Positions 1-9,021 of a DNA stretch of 64,000 nucleotides are shown here, in pieces. The stretch is from positions 124,001 to 188,000 of the forward strand of contig CAZEWG010000001.1 of the NCBI GenBank assembly GCA_964514485.1, in the 5' to 3' direction. Positions within the stretch are counted from its first letter, which is position 1. Each line of letters opens with the position of its first letter. The position numbers and the translations under genes were made by a program. The DNA comes from JAEZAA01 sp964514485 (lineage in GTDB: Bacteria > Pseudomonadota > Gammaproteobacteria > Pseudomonadales > Oleiphilaceae). The notes below the pieces were generated by a model. That model ran no database searches. It was not told the DNA's origin and saw nothing but the letters and a program-made list of their open reading frames with translations.

Positions 1-2
1 AC

Positions 3-152
3 ACCAACGAAAACCAGACCAATGCCCTGTATGAGAAGGCGCTCCAGAAGCTCGCCGGCGACCCTGAGGTGGCAGACCTGTTACGTCGCAACCTGGAAGA
101 CGAACGTCGCCACCGGGACTGGATCGTCGCCACCCTCGATAGCATGCGCTGA
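3..152 (+). CDS. C-terminal fragment of a ferritin-like (DUF2383/PA2169-type) protein
   Basis: Only the last 49 codons lie in the window; the frame is open from base 3 and stops at TGA 150-152. The visible peptide is a charged amphipathic helical hairpin (ALYEKALQKL, then LLRRNLEDERRHRDWIVATL). It has the Tyr/Glu spacing and E-x-x-x-H pattern typical of the last two helices of small ferritin-like four-helix bundles of the DUF2383 kind. Those proteins are often stress-related, but no function can be assigned from a fragment. It is followed by about 120 bp without a gene. The reading frame is sound; the family call is moderate. Confidence 0.55.
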   Translation, partial: TNENQTNALYEKALQKLAGDPEVADLLRRNLEDERRHRDWIVATLDSMR

Positions 153-271
153 GCAGAAACGCGTCGTACCGGGCACAGCGTCGCCCAACGAGATCTGGGC
201 CGGTTCGTGCCCCGTAACCTAGCTACTTCGAAACCTTAATGGTCGGCAAGTCATCATCAGGAGTCGTGAGC

Positions 272-1291
272 GTGGGCAAGCAGAAGAAGAAGCGGATACT
301 AGTGTGCGGCGGCGCGGGCTTTCTTGGGGTGAACCTGTGTCAGCATCTGATTCAAGCGGGCCACGACATTATTTGCGTGGATAACTTTTCCAGCAGCGGA
401 CGACGAAATATCCATCGTCTGGCCAAGCAACATCCCAACCTGACCGTGCTCACCCATGACATCAGCAGCCCCCTCAAGCTGATCAAGGTGGATGAAATCT
501 ACAACCTCGCCTGTGTGGCCTCTCCCGTCCAGTACCAATTGGACCCGGTTCAAACCCTCAAGACCAGCACCCATGGTGTGCTCAACCTATTGGAACTGGC
601 CAAGGCCAACAACGCCCGCCTGCTCCAGGCCTCCACCAGCGAGATCTATGGCAACCCTCACCAGCATCCGCAACGGGAGGAATACTTTGGCAACGTCAAT
701 CCCACCGGCCCCCGCGCCTGCTACGACGAAGGCAAACGCTGTGCGGAAACCCTGTGTTTTGACTTCCATCGCCAATATGGCCTGCCCATCAAAGTGGCCC
801 GGATCTTCAACACTTACGGTCCTTTTATGCAGCCCAACGACGGCCGGGTGGTATCGAACTTCATCCTGCAAGCCCTGCGCGATGAGCCTTTAACCATTAA
901 CGGCGACGGCTCCCAGACCCGCTCCTTTTGCTATGTGGACGACCTGATCCGGGGCTTCACGGCCTTGATGGAATCCCCCGAGGACGTCCGGGGTCCGATC
1001 AATCTGGGCAATCCGGAAGAATATCAGGTCCTGGAGCTGGCCCAGAAGATTCTGGAGCTCACCGGCTCCCGCTCCCAACTGGCGTTCCAGGATCTGCCCC
1101 AGGACGACCCCGTCCGACGCTGCCCGGATATCCAGCGGGCTCGCGATCTTTTGCAATGGACACCCCGGACCGGCCTGGAAGAGGGGCTCAAACAAACCAT
1201 CGATTATTTCCAGCAGGTCTTGCGCGACGGGAGCAAGAAGGCCAAGCCAACGCGGGAACAACCCATCCTGCTGGGTAGCGATATCGCCTAG
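272..1291 (+). CDS. NAD-dependent sugar-nucleotide epimerase/decarboxylase, UDP-glucuronate decarboxylase-like
   Basis: Extended short-chain dehydrogenase of 339 residues. It has the NAD-binding glycine motif GGAGFLG at about residues 13-19 and the catalytic Tyr-x-x-x-Lys as YDEGK at about 151-155. The context PRACYDEGKR, the STSEIYG segment before it and the RIFNTYGP segment after it are characteristic of UDP-xylose synthase type decarboxylases. Such an enzyme would make UDP-xylose or a related 4-keto/pentose nucleotide sugar in the cytoplasm. I chose GTG at 272 because AGGAG at 259-263 sits eight bases upstream; an in-frame ATG at 239 has no clear ribosome site. It is the first gene of a ten-gene glycan cluster, 22 bp before the next gene. 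Exact substrate is inferred only. Confidence 0.85.
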   Translation: MGKQKKKRILVCGGAGFLGVNLCQHLIQAGHDIICVDNFSSSGRRNIHRLAKQHPNLTVLTHDISSPLKLIKVDEIYNLACVASPVQYQLDPVQTLKTSTHGVLNLLELAKANNARLLQASTSEIYGNPHQHPQREEYFGNVNPTGPRACYDEGKRCAETLCFDFHRQYGLPIKVARIFNTYGPFMQPNDGRVVSNFILQALRDEPLTINGDGSQTRSFCYVDDLIRGFTALMESPEDVRGPINLGNPEEYQVLELAQKILELTGSRSQLAFQDLPQDDPVRRCPDIQRARDLLQWTPRTGLEEGLKQTIDYFQQVLRDGSKKAKPTREQPILLGSDIA

Positions 1292-1313
1292 CTCTGCGCC
1301 CCAAGGAGGTTTT

Positions 1314-2432
1314 ATGCATGATCGAATTCTGATCACCGGTGGCGCCGGTTTTGTCGGCTCCCATCTCTCCGATCGCCTACTCAGGGAAGGTTACCGGGTG
1401 CGCGTCCTCGACAATCTGGCCCCGCAGGTTCACGGACAGGAGCAGGCGCCACCCGCCTACCTGGATGACCGGGTGGAGCTGGTGCTCGGTGACATCCGTG
1501 ACCCCGCCCAGGTGAGCCAGGCCTTGAAGGGTGTGGATGTGGTCTACCATTTTGCCGCCGCGGTCGGTGTGGGCCAAAGCATGTATCAGGTTGAAACCTA
1601 CACCGACATCAATAACCGGGGCACCGCAGTATTACTGGAAGCACTGATCAAGCATCCGGTACGCAAGCTGGTGGTGGCCTCCAGCATGAGCCTGTACGGC
1701 GAAGGGCTTTACCACAACTCCGCCGGCATGCTGTGTGCACCACAGGAGCGGGATCTGGCGGCACTCAAGGCGGGCGAGTGGGAACTGCGCGACCACACCG
1801 GACAGAACCTCCACCCCTTACCCACGCCCGAAACCAAAACACCCAGCCCGTCCTCGGTCTATGCCCTCTCCAAATACGACCAGGAAAAACTCTGCCTGAT
1901 CGTGGGCCATGCCTATGGCATCCCCACGGTGGCTCTACGATTTTTCAATATCTACGGGACGCGACAAGCCCTGTCGAACCCCTACACCGGGGTTCTGGCG
2001 ATCTTCTCGTCCCGTTATTTGAACGATAAGCCCCCGAAGATCTTCGAAGATGGTCTGCAACGACGGGACTTCATCCATGTTCAGGACATTGCCCAGGCCT
2101 GCCTGCTGGCGTTAGAGCGCGATGAAGCCAACGGCGAAGTCTTCAATGTGGGCAGCGGGCACTCTTACAACATTCGTGAAATTGCCGAAAAAATCGGCAA
2201 ACTCTTGGGCAAGTCCCACATTGAACCGGAAATCACCGGACAGTATCGAGTCGGCGATATTCGTCATTGCTATGCGGATATCAGCAAGGCCAGCAAGATC
2301 CTGGGTTATCGTCCCAGCATCACTCTCGACGACGGGCTGGCCGAGTTGGCCGGCTGGCTCAAAAGCCAAACCCCACAGGATCACACCGAGACCATGCACC
2401 AAGAGCTGGCCAGCCGGGGACTGCGTTTATGA
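1314..2432 (+). CDS. NAD-dependent epimerase/dehydratase, dTDP-L-rhamnose 4-epimerase-like
   Basis: Extended SDR protein of 372 residues with GGAGFVG at about 9-15 and catalytic YALSK at about 183-187. The stretch SSMSLYGEGLY, followed by an insertion before the active-site Tyr, resembles dTDP-L-rhamnose 4-epimerases (WbiB type), which interconvert dTDP-rhamnose and dTDP-6-deoxytalose; that specificity is family knowledge, not shown here. The ATG at 1314 follows a strong AAGGAGG. The stop overlaps the next start as ATGA (2429-2432), so translation is probably coupled to the hydrolase-epimerase fusion. Second gene of the glycan cluster. Confidence 0.85.
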   Translation: MHDRILITGGAGFVGSHLSDRLLREGYRVRVLDNLAPQVHGQEQAPPAYLDDRVELVLGDIRDPAQVSQALKGVDVVYHFAAAVGVGQSMYQVETYTDINNRGTAVLLEALIKHPVRKLVVASSMSLYGEGLYHNSAGMLCAPQERDLAALKAGEWELRDHTGQNLHPLPTPETKTPSPSSVYALSKYDQEKLCLIVGHAYGIPTVALRFFNIYGTRQALSNPYTGVLAIFSSRYLNDKPPKIFEDGLQRRDFIHVQDIAQACLLALERDEANGEVFNVGSGHSYNIREIAEKIGKLLGKSHIEPEITGQYRVGDIRHCYADISKASKILGYRPSITLDDGLAELAGWLKSQTPQDHTETMHQELASRGLRL

Positions 2433-4549
2433 GGCCGCCCCGTCAGGATGACTCCGCCATGGCACGCCTGGGTATTGTGGAGTGGCTGCGACCCGGTGAG
2501 CACCAACGTGCGCGCCAGGTTCTGGCAGACCTCCGTGCCCTGGGCATCACCCAACTGCGCACCGGATTTTCCTGGGCGGACTGGCATACCCCCCAGGGTA
2601 GGGAGTGGTTTGGCTGGCTGATGGAAACCGCCTCCCAGAGCGTGGAGATTCTGCCTTGCTTTACCTATACCCCGCCGTCGCTGGGCATTGCCCCCAAAAC
2701 ATCTTCACCACCCCGTGACCCCAAGGCCTTTGCTGACTTTATTGATGTAATGATCAGCGAGTATGGACAGCATTTCGACTGGATCGAGCTGTGGAATGAG
2801 CCCAACAACCTGAACGACTGGGATTGGCGCCTGGACCCGAACTGGCACATTTTCTCAGAAATGATCGGCATGGCAGCCTACTGGGCCCGGCAGCGGGGCA
2901 AGAAAACGGTCCTGGCAGGCATGGTGCATGGTGATCCCAATTGGCTGGACCTGATGTGCCAGCGCGGCGTGGTGGAACACATTGATGCGGTCGGCATTCA
3001 CGGTTTCCCCGGCACCTGGGAGTTCGACTGGAGCGACTGGGCAGCAAAGATCCAAGATATTCGTCAAGTCTTGAACCGCCACCAACTAGCGCCACAAATC
3101 TGGATTACCGAAGCGGGTTATTCCACCTGGCGCCATGACGAATTTAACCAGGTTAAGAAGTTCATCGACCTGGTGAAAGCACCGGCAGACCGGATTTACT
3201 GGTATTCCGCCAACGACCTGCATCCCCACGAGTCCCATCAGGACGGTTTTCACGAAGACGAGCGCCACTACCACTTTGGCCTCAAGGATGCCCAGGGCAA
3301 CGAAAAGCTGATCTATCGGGTCTGGCGGGAAAGCGGCCTGGAAGGCCTTTACGAGCTGGCACAGATCGAGGTCAAACGCGGTGCCGGGCTGTGCCGCGAG
3401 CCCAACTTCACACGGGAACAAGGTATGAGTCTGATTCCTTCCGCCCCGGAGCGTAAACCGGTTTTAGTCACTGGCGGCGCTGGCTTTATCGGCGTCAATC
3501 TGGCGGCTCGCCTGCTGGAGCAAGGCGAGAACGTCCTTATCTTCGATAACCTGTCCCGCTCCGGCGTCGAGCGCAATCTGGAGTGGCTCTGTGCCAAGTA
3601 TGGCAAGCGGGTCCAAGTGGAAATCGCTGATATCCGCGACGCTCACCTGATCCGGGATGCGGTGCACCAGGCCTCCCAGATCTACCATTTCGCGGCCCAA
3701 GTTGCCGTCACCACCAGTATGGAGGACCCCCTGCGGGACTTTGGCGTCAACCTGCAAGGCACCCTCAATGTGCTGGAAGCCATGCGCCAGATGCAACAAC
3801 CACCACCCCTGCTATTTACCTCCACTAACAAGGTCTATGGCGACCTGGAAGAACTCGGATTCACCCAGGAAGGACAACGTTATGTCCCCAAGCGCCGCCA
3901 GCTCCGGGAAGGGCTGAACGAGCACCAGCCACTGTGCTTTCATAGCCCCTATGGCTGCTCCAAAGGCGGTGCCGACCAGTATGTGCTGGACTACGCCCGC
4001 ACCTATGGCCTGCCAGCGACGGTGTTCCGCATGAGCTGCATCTACGGCCCCCACCAGTTCGGCACGGAAGATCAGGGTTGGGTGGCCCACTTTTTAATCC
4101 GGGCCCTGCGGGGCGAACCCATCACCCTCTATGGCGACGGCATGCAGGTCCGGGATGTCCTGTTCGTGAACGATCTGGTCGAAGCCCTGCTGTTGGGCCA
4201 CCGGCACATCGACAGATTGTCCGGCCAAGCCTTCAATATCGGTGGAGGACCTGCAAACAGCATCAGCCTTCTGGAGCTGCTGGACCTTATTAGCACCCTG
4301 ACGACTCAAATGCCGGAATATCATCTCGCTGACTGGCGCCGGGGAGATCAAAAATACTATGTCTCCGATACCCGTCACTTCAGTGAACTGACCGGCTGGA
4401 CGCCCAGGACTTCCATCCAGGAGGGTGTTAACGAACTTTACCGCTGGCTGAAGGACAACCTGCTGTCAGACACAGAACAACAACGACTATCCACCAAATC
4501 AAGAAAAAGGAGTTTTCAGAAGTGGCGGACTCAAGCAACCTTGCCCTGA
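2429..4549 (+). CDS. Fusion protein: glycoside hydrolase-like TIM barrel plus NAD-dependent epimerase
   Basis: One uninterrupted frame of 706 residues joins two enzymes. Residues about 12-330 form a glycosidase-like barrel: WIELWNEPNN places a likely acid/base Glu at about 124 and IWITEAGYS a likely nucleophile Glu at about 228, as in clan GH-A enzymes (GH39-like). Residues about 344-690 form an extended SDR with GGAGFIG at 349-355 and YGCSK at 508-512, most like CDP-paratose/tyvelose 2-epimerases. The start overlaps the previous stop (ATGA); ATG at 2459 is an alternative. An in-frame ATG at 3425 could yield the epimerase alone, but its upstream site is poor. The 3' end overlaps the next gene by 28 bp. 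The hydrolase may be degenerate or act on a lipid- or nucleotide-linked sugar. Confidence 0.85.
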   Translation: MRPPRQDDSAMARLGIVEWLRPGEHQRARQVLADLRALGITQLRTGFSWADWHTPQGREWFGWLMETASQSVEILPCFTYTPPSLGIAPKTSSPPRDPKAFADFIDVMISEYGQHFDWIELWNEPNNLNDWDWRLDPNWHIFSEMIGMAAYWARQRGKKTVLAGMVHGDPNWLDLMCQRGVVEHIDAVGIHGFPGTWEFDWSDWAAKIQDIRQVLNRHQLAPQIWITEAGYSTWRHDEFNQVKKFIDLVKAPADRIYWYSANDLHPHESHQDGFHEDERHYHFGLKDAQGNEKLIYRVWRESGLEGLYELAQIEVKRGAGLCREPNFTREQGMSLIPSAPERKPVLVTGGAGFIGVNLAARLLEQGENVLIFDNLSRSGVERNLEWLCAKYGKRVQVEIADIRDAHLIRDAVHQASQIYHFAAQVAVTTSMEDPLRDFGVNLQGTLNVLEAMRQMQQPPPLLFTSTNKVYGDLEELGFTQEGQRYVPKRRQLREGLNEHQPLCFHSPYGCSKGGADQYVLDYARTYGLPATVFRMSCIYGPHQFGTEDQGWVAHFLIRALRGEPITLYGDGMQVRDVLFVNDLVEALLLGHRHIDRLSGQAFNIGGGPANSISLLELLDLISTLTTQMPEYHLADWRRGDQKYYVSDTRHFSELTGWTPRTSIQEGVNELYRWLKDNLLSDTEQQRLSTKSRKRSFQKWRTQATLP

Positions 4550-5538
4550 CAGGGCGGGCGGTTCCAGTCCCAGGCCCAGCCCAGATGCAGGCGGCCCGAC
4601 TCGAACAGCCCCAGACCATAACAGTGACCGAACAACAGATTCCCCAGCCCGGACCGGGCGAAGTTCGGGTTCGCCTCGAAGGCTGCGGCGTCTGTGCCTC
4701 CAGCCTGCCCCTTTGGGAAGGGCGCCCCTGGTTCCACTATCCGATAGAACCCGGCACTCCCGGCCATGAAGGCTGGGGCTATGTGGATGCCGTCGGTGCC
4801 GAGGTGCAGGATCTGCGCGTGGGACAGCGAGTTGCGGTGCTCTCTCAGCACGCTTTTGCCCAGTACGACATCGCCCCCGCCCAGTCGGTGGTCCCCCTGC
4901 CCGCAGAGCTGGACCATCAGCCTTTCCCCGGCGAGGCCATCGGTTGTGCCATGAACATCTTCCGCCGCAGTGACATCAGCGAAGGCCAAACCGTCGCCAT
5001 TGTCGGTGCCGGCTTTTTAGGACTGTTGCTTACCCAGCTGGCGGTTTCCCAGGGCGCCACCGTCATCGTGCTCTCTCGCCGCCAAAGCGTCTTAGATCAG
5101 GCTCTGACCAACGGTGCCCACGCCGTTTTCTCCACGGAAGACTTCTGGGGCGCGGTCAACGCCGTCAAGGCGCTGACCGATCAGCGCGGTTGTGAACGGG
5201 TGATCGAGGTGATCGGTCTCCAGCAAGGTCTGGACCTGGCGAGCGAACTGGTGGCGGAGTACGGCAAGCTCATCATCGGCGGCTATCACCAGGATGGCTT
5301 GCGCCAAGTCAACATGCAGCAATGGAACTGGCGGGCCATTGATGTCATCAATGCCCATGAGCGTGACCCTTCCCGCTATATTTTGGGTATCAAGGAAGGC
5401 ATTGCCGCTGTGCTTGCCAACCGCCTGCGGCCCCAGGAACTGCTGACCCACCGCTTCGAGCTGGATGAGCTGGATCGCGCCTTTCACATGATGCTGGAGC
5501 GCCCCGAGGGGTTCATTAAAGGATGGGTGGCGCTATGA
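4522..5538 (+). CDS. Medium-chain (MDR/zinc-type) alcohol dehydrogenase-like oxidoreductase
   Basis: MDR-superfamily protein of 338 residues. The N-terminal GroES-like half has C-G-V-C at about 55-58 and G-H-E-G-W-G at about 81-86, a variant of the usual GHE motif. The nucleotide-binding half has GAGFLG at about 162-167. I see no cluster of four structural-zinc cysteines, so it resembles sugar-modifying members such as sorbitol or bacteriochlorophyllide dehydrogenase relatives more than classical ADH. The start is GTG 4522, nine bases after AGGAG (4508-4512), lying inside the 3' end of the preceding gene. Its stop overlaps the next start as ATGA. Probably oxidises or reduces a sugar or nucleotide-sugar carbon within this cluster; substrate unknown. 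Confidence 0.8.
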   Translation: MADSSNLALTGRAVPVPGPAQMQAARLEQPQTITVTEQQIPQPGPGEVRVRLEGCGVCASSLPLWEGRPWFHYPIEPGTPGHEGWGYVDAVGAEVQDLRVGQRVAVLSQHAFAQYDIAPAQSVVPLPAELDHQPFPGEAIGCAMNIFRRSDISEGQTVAIVGAGFLGLLLTQLAVSQGATVIVLSRRQSVLDQALTNGAHAVFSTEDFWGAVNAVKALTDQRGCERVIEVIGLQQGLDLASELVAEYGKLIIGGYHQDGLRQVNMQQWNWRAIDVINAHERDPSRYILGIKEGIAAVLANRLRPQELLTHRFELDELDRAFHMMLERPEGFIKGWVAL

Positions 5539-6683
5539 GAGTCCCACAAATCAATCTCGCCAGCCATGCCCGTAAGATCCGGCCCCGCCCATCCCTGACC
5601 GTTCTCCAAGGCGCCGCTGCAGCCAGTCCGGCCTCGGAAGCCGCCAAAGGCACCTCGCGCAGCCAGACAAGCTCGGACGACAACCAACAGCACAACCATC
5701 TGCGCAAACCAAAACTCGGCTTTATGGGCACCGGCTGGATTGGCCGGTTACGGATGAAAGCCCTGCAACAGGAAAACCTGGCCACCTTCGCGGCTCTCTA
5801 TGATCCGGCTCAGGATCAGGTAGAACAGGCCGCCGCCCTTGCCCCGGAAGCCCGCGTTGTTGACTCCCTGGAAGAGCTGCTCCAGCTCGATTTAGATGGG
5901 GTGGTAATCGCCACGCCCAGCGCCCTTCATGCCGTGCAGTCCATCAAGGCCCTGGAACAGGGGAAGGCGGTGTTCTGCCAGAAGCCTCTGGCCCGCACCG
6001 CAGAAGAGGTTGAGCGGGTCCTGGCAGCAGCCCAGCTCTCCGACCGGCTGCTGGCGGTGGATTTCTGCTACCGCCATCTCAACGGCATGCAGCAGATCCG
6101 TCATGCCATCCACAATGGGGAGCTGGGCGACGTTTTCGCCATAGATCTGGTGTTCCATAACGCCTATGGGCCGGACAAACCCTGGTTCTACGACATGCAG
6201 TCTTCCGGCGGCGGCTGTGTGATGGATTTGGGCATCCATCTGGTGGATCTGGCGTTCTGGCTGCTGGGGGGTGGCGAGGTGCACCAGTTGCGCTCTCAGC
6301 TGTTCCATCAGGGGCAACGTCTGAAGCCGCCCTACCACCAGGTGGAAGACTACGCTACTGCGGATTTTCTGTTAGATGACACCCAGGTACGCCTGGCCTG
6401 CTCCTGGAACCTTTCCGCTGGCCAGGATGCCGTCATTGAAGCTCGTATTCACGGCTCCAAAGGGGGGGCAGCCATCTACAACGTCAACGGCTCGTTCTTT
6501 GATTTTCGCGTGGAACGCTATCAGGGCACCCAGCGCCATGTGCTGGCAGAGCCACCCGATGACTGGGGTGGACGCGCCCTCTGCCACTGGACTCGGCGCC
6601 TCGCCCAGGCCCACTGGTATGACGCCCGGATCGCCAGCGTTCTGGAAGTGGCCCGAACTATCGACCGGATCTATCAGCGATGA
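5535..6683 (+). CDS. Gfo/Idh/MocA family NAD(P)-dependent oxidoreductase
   Basis: About 382 residues. A polar, Ala/Ser/Gln-rich stretch of about 58 residues precedes the Rossmann fold (LGFMGTGWIG, glycine motif at about 65-70). The usual E-K-P motif appears as Q-K-P in VFCQKPLA, keeping the catalytic Lys, and GGGCVMDLGIHLVDLAFWLLGG is the family's second-domain signature region (split here only for description). Members oxidise or reduce sugar hydroxyls, often on nucleotide sugars. ATG 5535 overlaps the previous stop, and the 3' end overlaps the glycosyltransferase start (ATGA 6680-6683). The long disordered leader is unusual; translation could start later in the cell, but I see no better ribosome site. 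Confidence 0.85.
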   Translation: MRVPQINLASHARKIRPRPSLTVLQGAAAASPASEAAKGTSRSQTSSDDNQQHNHLRKPKLGFMGTGWIGRLRMKALQQENLATFAALYDPAQDQVEQAAALAPEARVVDSLEELLQLDLDGVVIATPSALHAVQSIKALEQGKAVFCQKPLARTAEEVERVLAAAQLSDRLLAVDFCYRHLNGMQQIRHAIHNGELGDVFAIDLVFHNAYGPDKPWFYDMQSSGGGCVMDLGIHLVDLAFWLLGGGEVHQLRSQLFHQGQRLKPPYHQVEDYATADFLLDDTQVRLACSWNLSAGQDAVIEARIHGSKGGAAIYNVNGSFFDFRVERYQGTQRHVLAEPPDDWGGRALCHWTRRLAQAHWYDARIASVLEVARTIDRIYQR

Positions 6684-7798
6684 AGATTCTGATGACCGCA
6701 GATCCTCTGGGAGGAGTCTGGCCCTATACCCTGGAACTCTGCACGGGTCTGCAGGGATTTGGGGTGGAGGTTGTTCTGGCCACCCTGGGCCGCCCGCTGT
6801 CGGAGACACAGCGGGCAGAGGTCGCTGCACTGGAACATGTACAACTGCACGAGAGCCACTATCGCCTGTGCTGGATGCCGAATGCTTGGGATGACGTGGA
6901 GCGAGCCGGGGAATGGCTGCTGGAGCTGGAGGCGGAAGTGGGGCCGGACCTGATCCACCTCAACGACCTGGGCCACGGACATCTGCCCTGGCAGGCTCCG
7001 GTGGTCCTGGTCGCCCACTCCTGTGTCTGCTCCTGGTGGCGGGCCGTCAAGAAGGAGGCGGCGCCCAGCCAGGAGTGGCGCCTCTATCGCCAACGGGTCG
7101 CCGCCGGCTGCCAACAAGCTGCACTGGTGGTGGCGCCAAGTCAGGCCATGCTGGCGGCCTTTCTGGCCGAACATGGCAATTGCCAGCAAGCCCAGGTGAT
7201 CTATAACGGGCGAGACTTTCCAGAGGAGCTGCCCTGGGAGCAACTCTGCCTGCAAAAGGAGCCTTTCTGCTTCAGTGCCGGGCGCCTTTGGGACGAGGCA
7301 AAAAACATTGCCGCCCTGGCCAGGGTAGCGCCAGATCTGCATTGGGCCGTGAAAGTGGCCGGGGAGCCGAATGAGGCAACGGATCTAACCGAGGTGGAAT
7401 TCCTGGGGCATCTGGAGAACTGGGAGATGGCCGAGCAGCTGCGTCAGGCAGCTATTTACGTGATGCCCGCCCAATACGAACCTTTCGGTCTCTCCATCTT
7501 GGAAGCGGCGCGCAGTAGTTGCGCTCTGGTCTTAGGGGATATCCCCAGTCTGAGGGAAATCTGGGGCGATGCCGCCCGCTTTGTGAACCCGAACGATACG
7601 GAAAATCTGAAACACGTCTTAAACGAATTGGCCCAACAGCCGGAGGTACGTCAGGAGTTGGCACAGCGAGCCTGGCAGCGGGCACGGCAATACTCCAGGG
7701 CACGCCTGGCCACGGAATACTGGCAAAGCTATCAGCGGATCATGACTCAGGCGAACACTCCGTCCCAGACAGCCCTGGCCGGGGGAGCATCCGCCTAG
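6680..7798 (+). CDS. GT4-type glycosyltransferase
   Basis: Retaining GT-B glycosyltransferase of 372 residues. The N-terminal MKILMTADPLGGVWPYT is the donor/acceptor loop region typical of GT4, and the C-terminal part carries the E-x7-E motif in EPFGLSILEAA (about residue 259 onward). It would transfer a sugar from a nucleotide donor to an acceptor in the cytoplasm. An internal segment with several Cys and Trp (HSCVCSWWRAV) is unusual for the family but frame and ends are intact. The start overlaps the preceding stop. Donor and acceptor cannot be read from sequence; the neighbouring epimerases suggest an uncommon pentose or deoxysugar. Confidence 0.88.
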   Translation: MKILMTADPLGGVWPYTLELCTGLQGFGVEVVLATLGRPLSETQRAEVAALEHVQLHESHYRLCWMPNAWDDVERAGEWLLELEAEVGPDLIHLNDLGHGHLPWQAPVVLVAHSCVCSWWRAVKKEAAPSQEWRLYRQRVAAGCQQAALVVAPSQAMLAAFLAEHGNCQQAQVIYNGRDFPEELPWEQLCLQKEPFCFSAGRLWDEAKNIAALARVAPDLHWAVKVAGEPNEATDLTEVEFLGHLENWEMAEQLRQAAIYVMPAQYEPFGLSILEAARSSCALVLGDIPSLREIWGDAARFVNPNDTENLKHVLNELAQQPEVRQELAQRAWQRARQYSRARLATEYWQSYQRIMTQANTPSQTALAGGASA

Positions 7799-7862
7799 TG
7801 ACAACCCCGGCGTGATGCCGGGACCCAAAGGATACGGAATAAGGACAACAAGGAGTTTGATC

Positions 7863-8993
7863 GTGAATATCGCAATGTTTTATCACTCCCTGGTATCGGA
7901 CTGGAATCACGGTAACGCCCATTTCCTGCGGGGAATTGTGAGCGAACTGATCAGCCGAGGTCATGAAGTCACCGTCTATGAACCGGTCAATGCCTGGAGC
8001 CGCTGGAATTTAGTGGAGCGACACGGCCCCAGACCCATCGAGGAGTTCCATCAAGCCTATCCGGAGCTGACCAGCATTCCCTATCAACAGGACGACCTGG
8101 ACTTGGCGGAAGTAGCCGACGAGGCGGACTTGGTGATCGTACACGAATGGAACGAAGACTGGCTGATTAATGGCTGGAACAAGATCCGCGCCCAACGTGC
8201 CGATTTCCGCTTGCTGTTCCATGACACCCATCACCGGGCCGTCAGCGACCCCAATGCCATCGGCCGGGTCAATCTCAGTGCCTATGACGGCGTGCTGGCG
8301 TTTGGTGAAGTGCTGCGGGAGGTCTATCGGGCCAAGGGCTGGGGCCAGTCGGTCTGGACCTGGCACGAAGCGGCAGACGTCAGAATGTTTCAGCCCATGC
8401 CCGATCAGGCAAAAGAGACCGATCTGATCTGGATCGGCAACTGGGGAGACGACGAGCGTACCCAGGAGCTGGAGGAATTCCTATTCCGCCCTGCTCGGGA
8501 GCTGGGCACCCGATTAAAACTGCATGGTGTGCGCTACCCGGAAAGTGTGTTGGAACGACTCGCTGCCCAGGGCGTCGAGTACGGCGGCTGGCTGCCCAAC
8601 TTCAAGGTGCCCCAGGCCTTTGCCCGCGCCCGGGTGACCGTGCATGTCCCGCGCCGCCCCTACACCCGCATTTTACAAGGCATTCCCACCATTCGACCGT
8701 TCGAGGCCATGGCCTGTGGCATTCCGCTCATTTGCGCTCCCTGGAACGACCGCGAACAGCTGTTTACCCCCGGCCAAGATTACCTGGTTGCCCATGACAG
8801 CGAAGACATGAAGCGCCATTTGCACAACGTGCTGAATGATCAGGACTTCGCTCGTGAGCTTGCCGAGCATGGGCGGAACACCATTCTCAGCCGCCATACC
8901 TGTGCCCACCGGATCGACGAGCTGCTCGAGATCTGCCGCATGCTGGCAGTAGCGGAAAGCGGGCCCCACTCCAAACTGGCCACCGTTGGATAA
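7863..8993 (+). CDS. CgeB-like glycosyltransferase family protein (first of three)
   Basis: 376 residues, GT-B-like. The N-terminus (VNIAMFYHSLVSDWNHGNAH) begins a Rossmann strand, followed by a 'GHEVTVYEP' strand. The C-terminal half has R-P-F-E-A-M-A-C-G-I-P, then LVAH and a C-terminal HT helix, the pattern of the CgeB/Glycos_transf_1-2 family. CgeB is known from Bacillus spore-surface maturation; members are presumed glycosyltransferases. GTG 7863 was chosen because AGGAG (7851-7855) lies seven bases upstream; an ATG at 7812 would lack a site. It starts a set of three similar tandem genes, which probably add successive sugars. Confidence 0.8.
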   Translation: MNIAMFYHSLVSDWNHGNAHFLRGIVSELISRGHEVTVYEPVNAWSRWNLVERHGPRPIEEFHQAYPELTSIPYQQDDLDLAEVADEADLVIVHEWNEDWLINGWNKIRAQRADFRLLFHDTHHRAVSDPNAIGRVNLSAYDGVLAFGEVLREVYRAKGWGQSVWTWHEAADVRMFQPMPDQAKETDLIWIGNWGDDERTQELEEFLFRPARELGTRLKLHGVRYPESVLERLAAQGVEYGGWLPNFKVPQAFARARVTVHVPRRPYTRILQGIPTIRPFEAMACGIPLICAPWNDREQLFTPGQDYLVAHDSEDMKRHLHNVLNDQDFARELAEHGRNTILSRHTCAHRIDELLEICRMLAVAESGPHSKLATVG

Positions 8994-9021
8994 GATCATG
9001 ACGGACAAGGAACCTGCAACA

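Noticed and set aside
3425..4549. Separate epimerase gene starting at ATG 3425
   Set aside because: No stop separates it from the hydrolase part and the ribosome site is poor, so a fusion is the simpler reading; kept only as a possible internal start.
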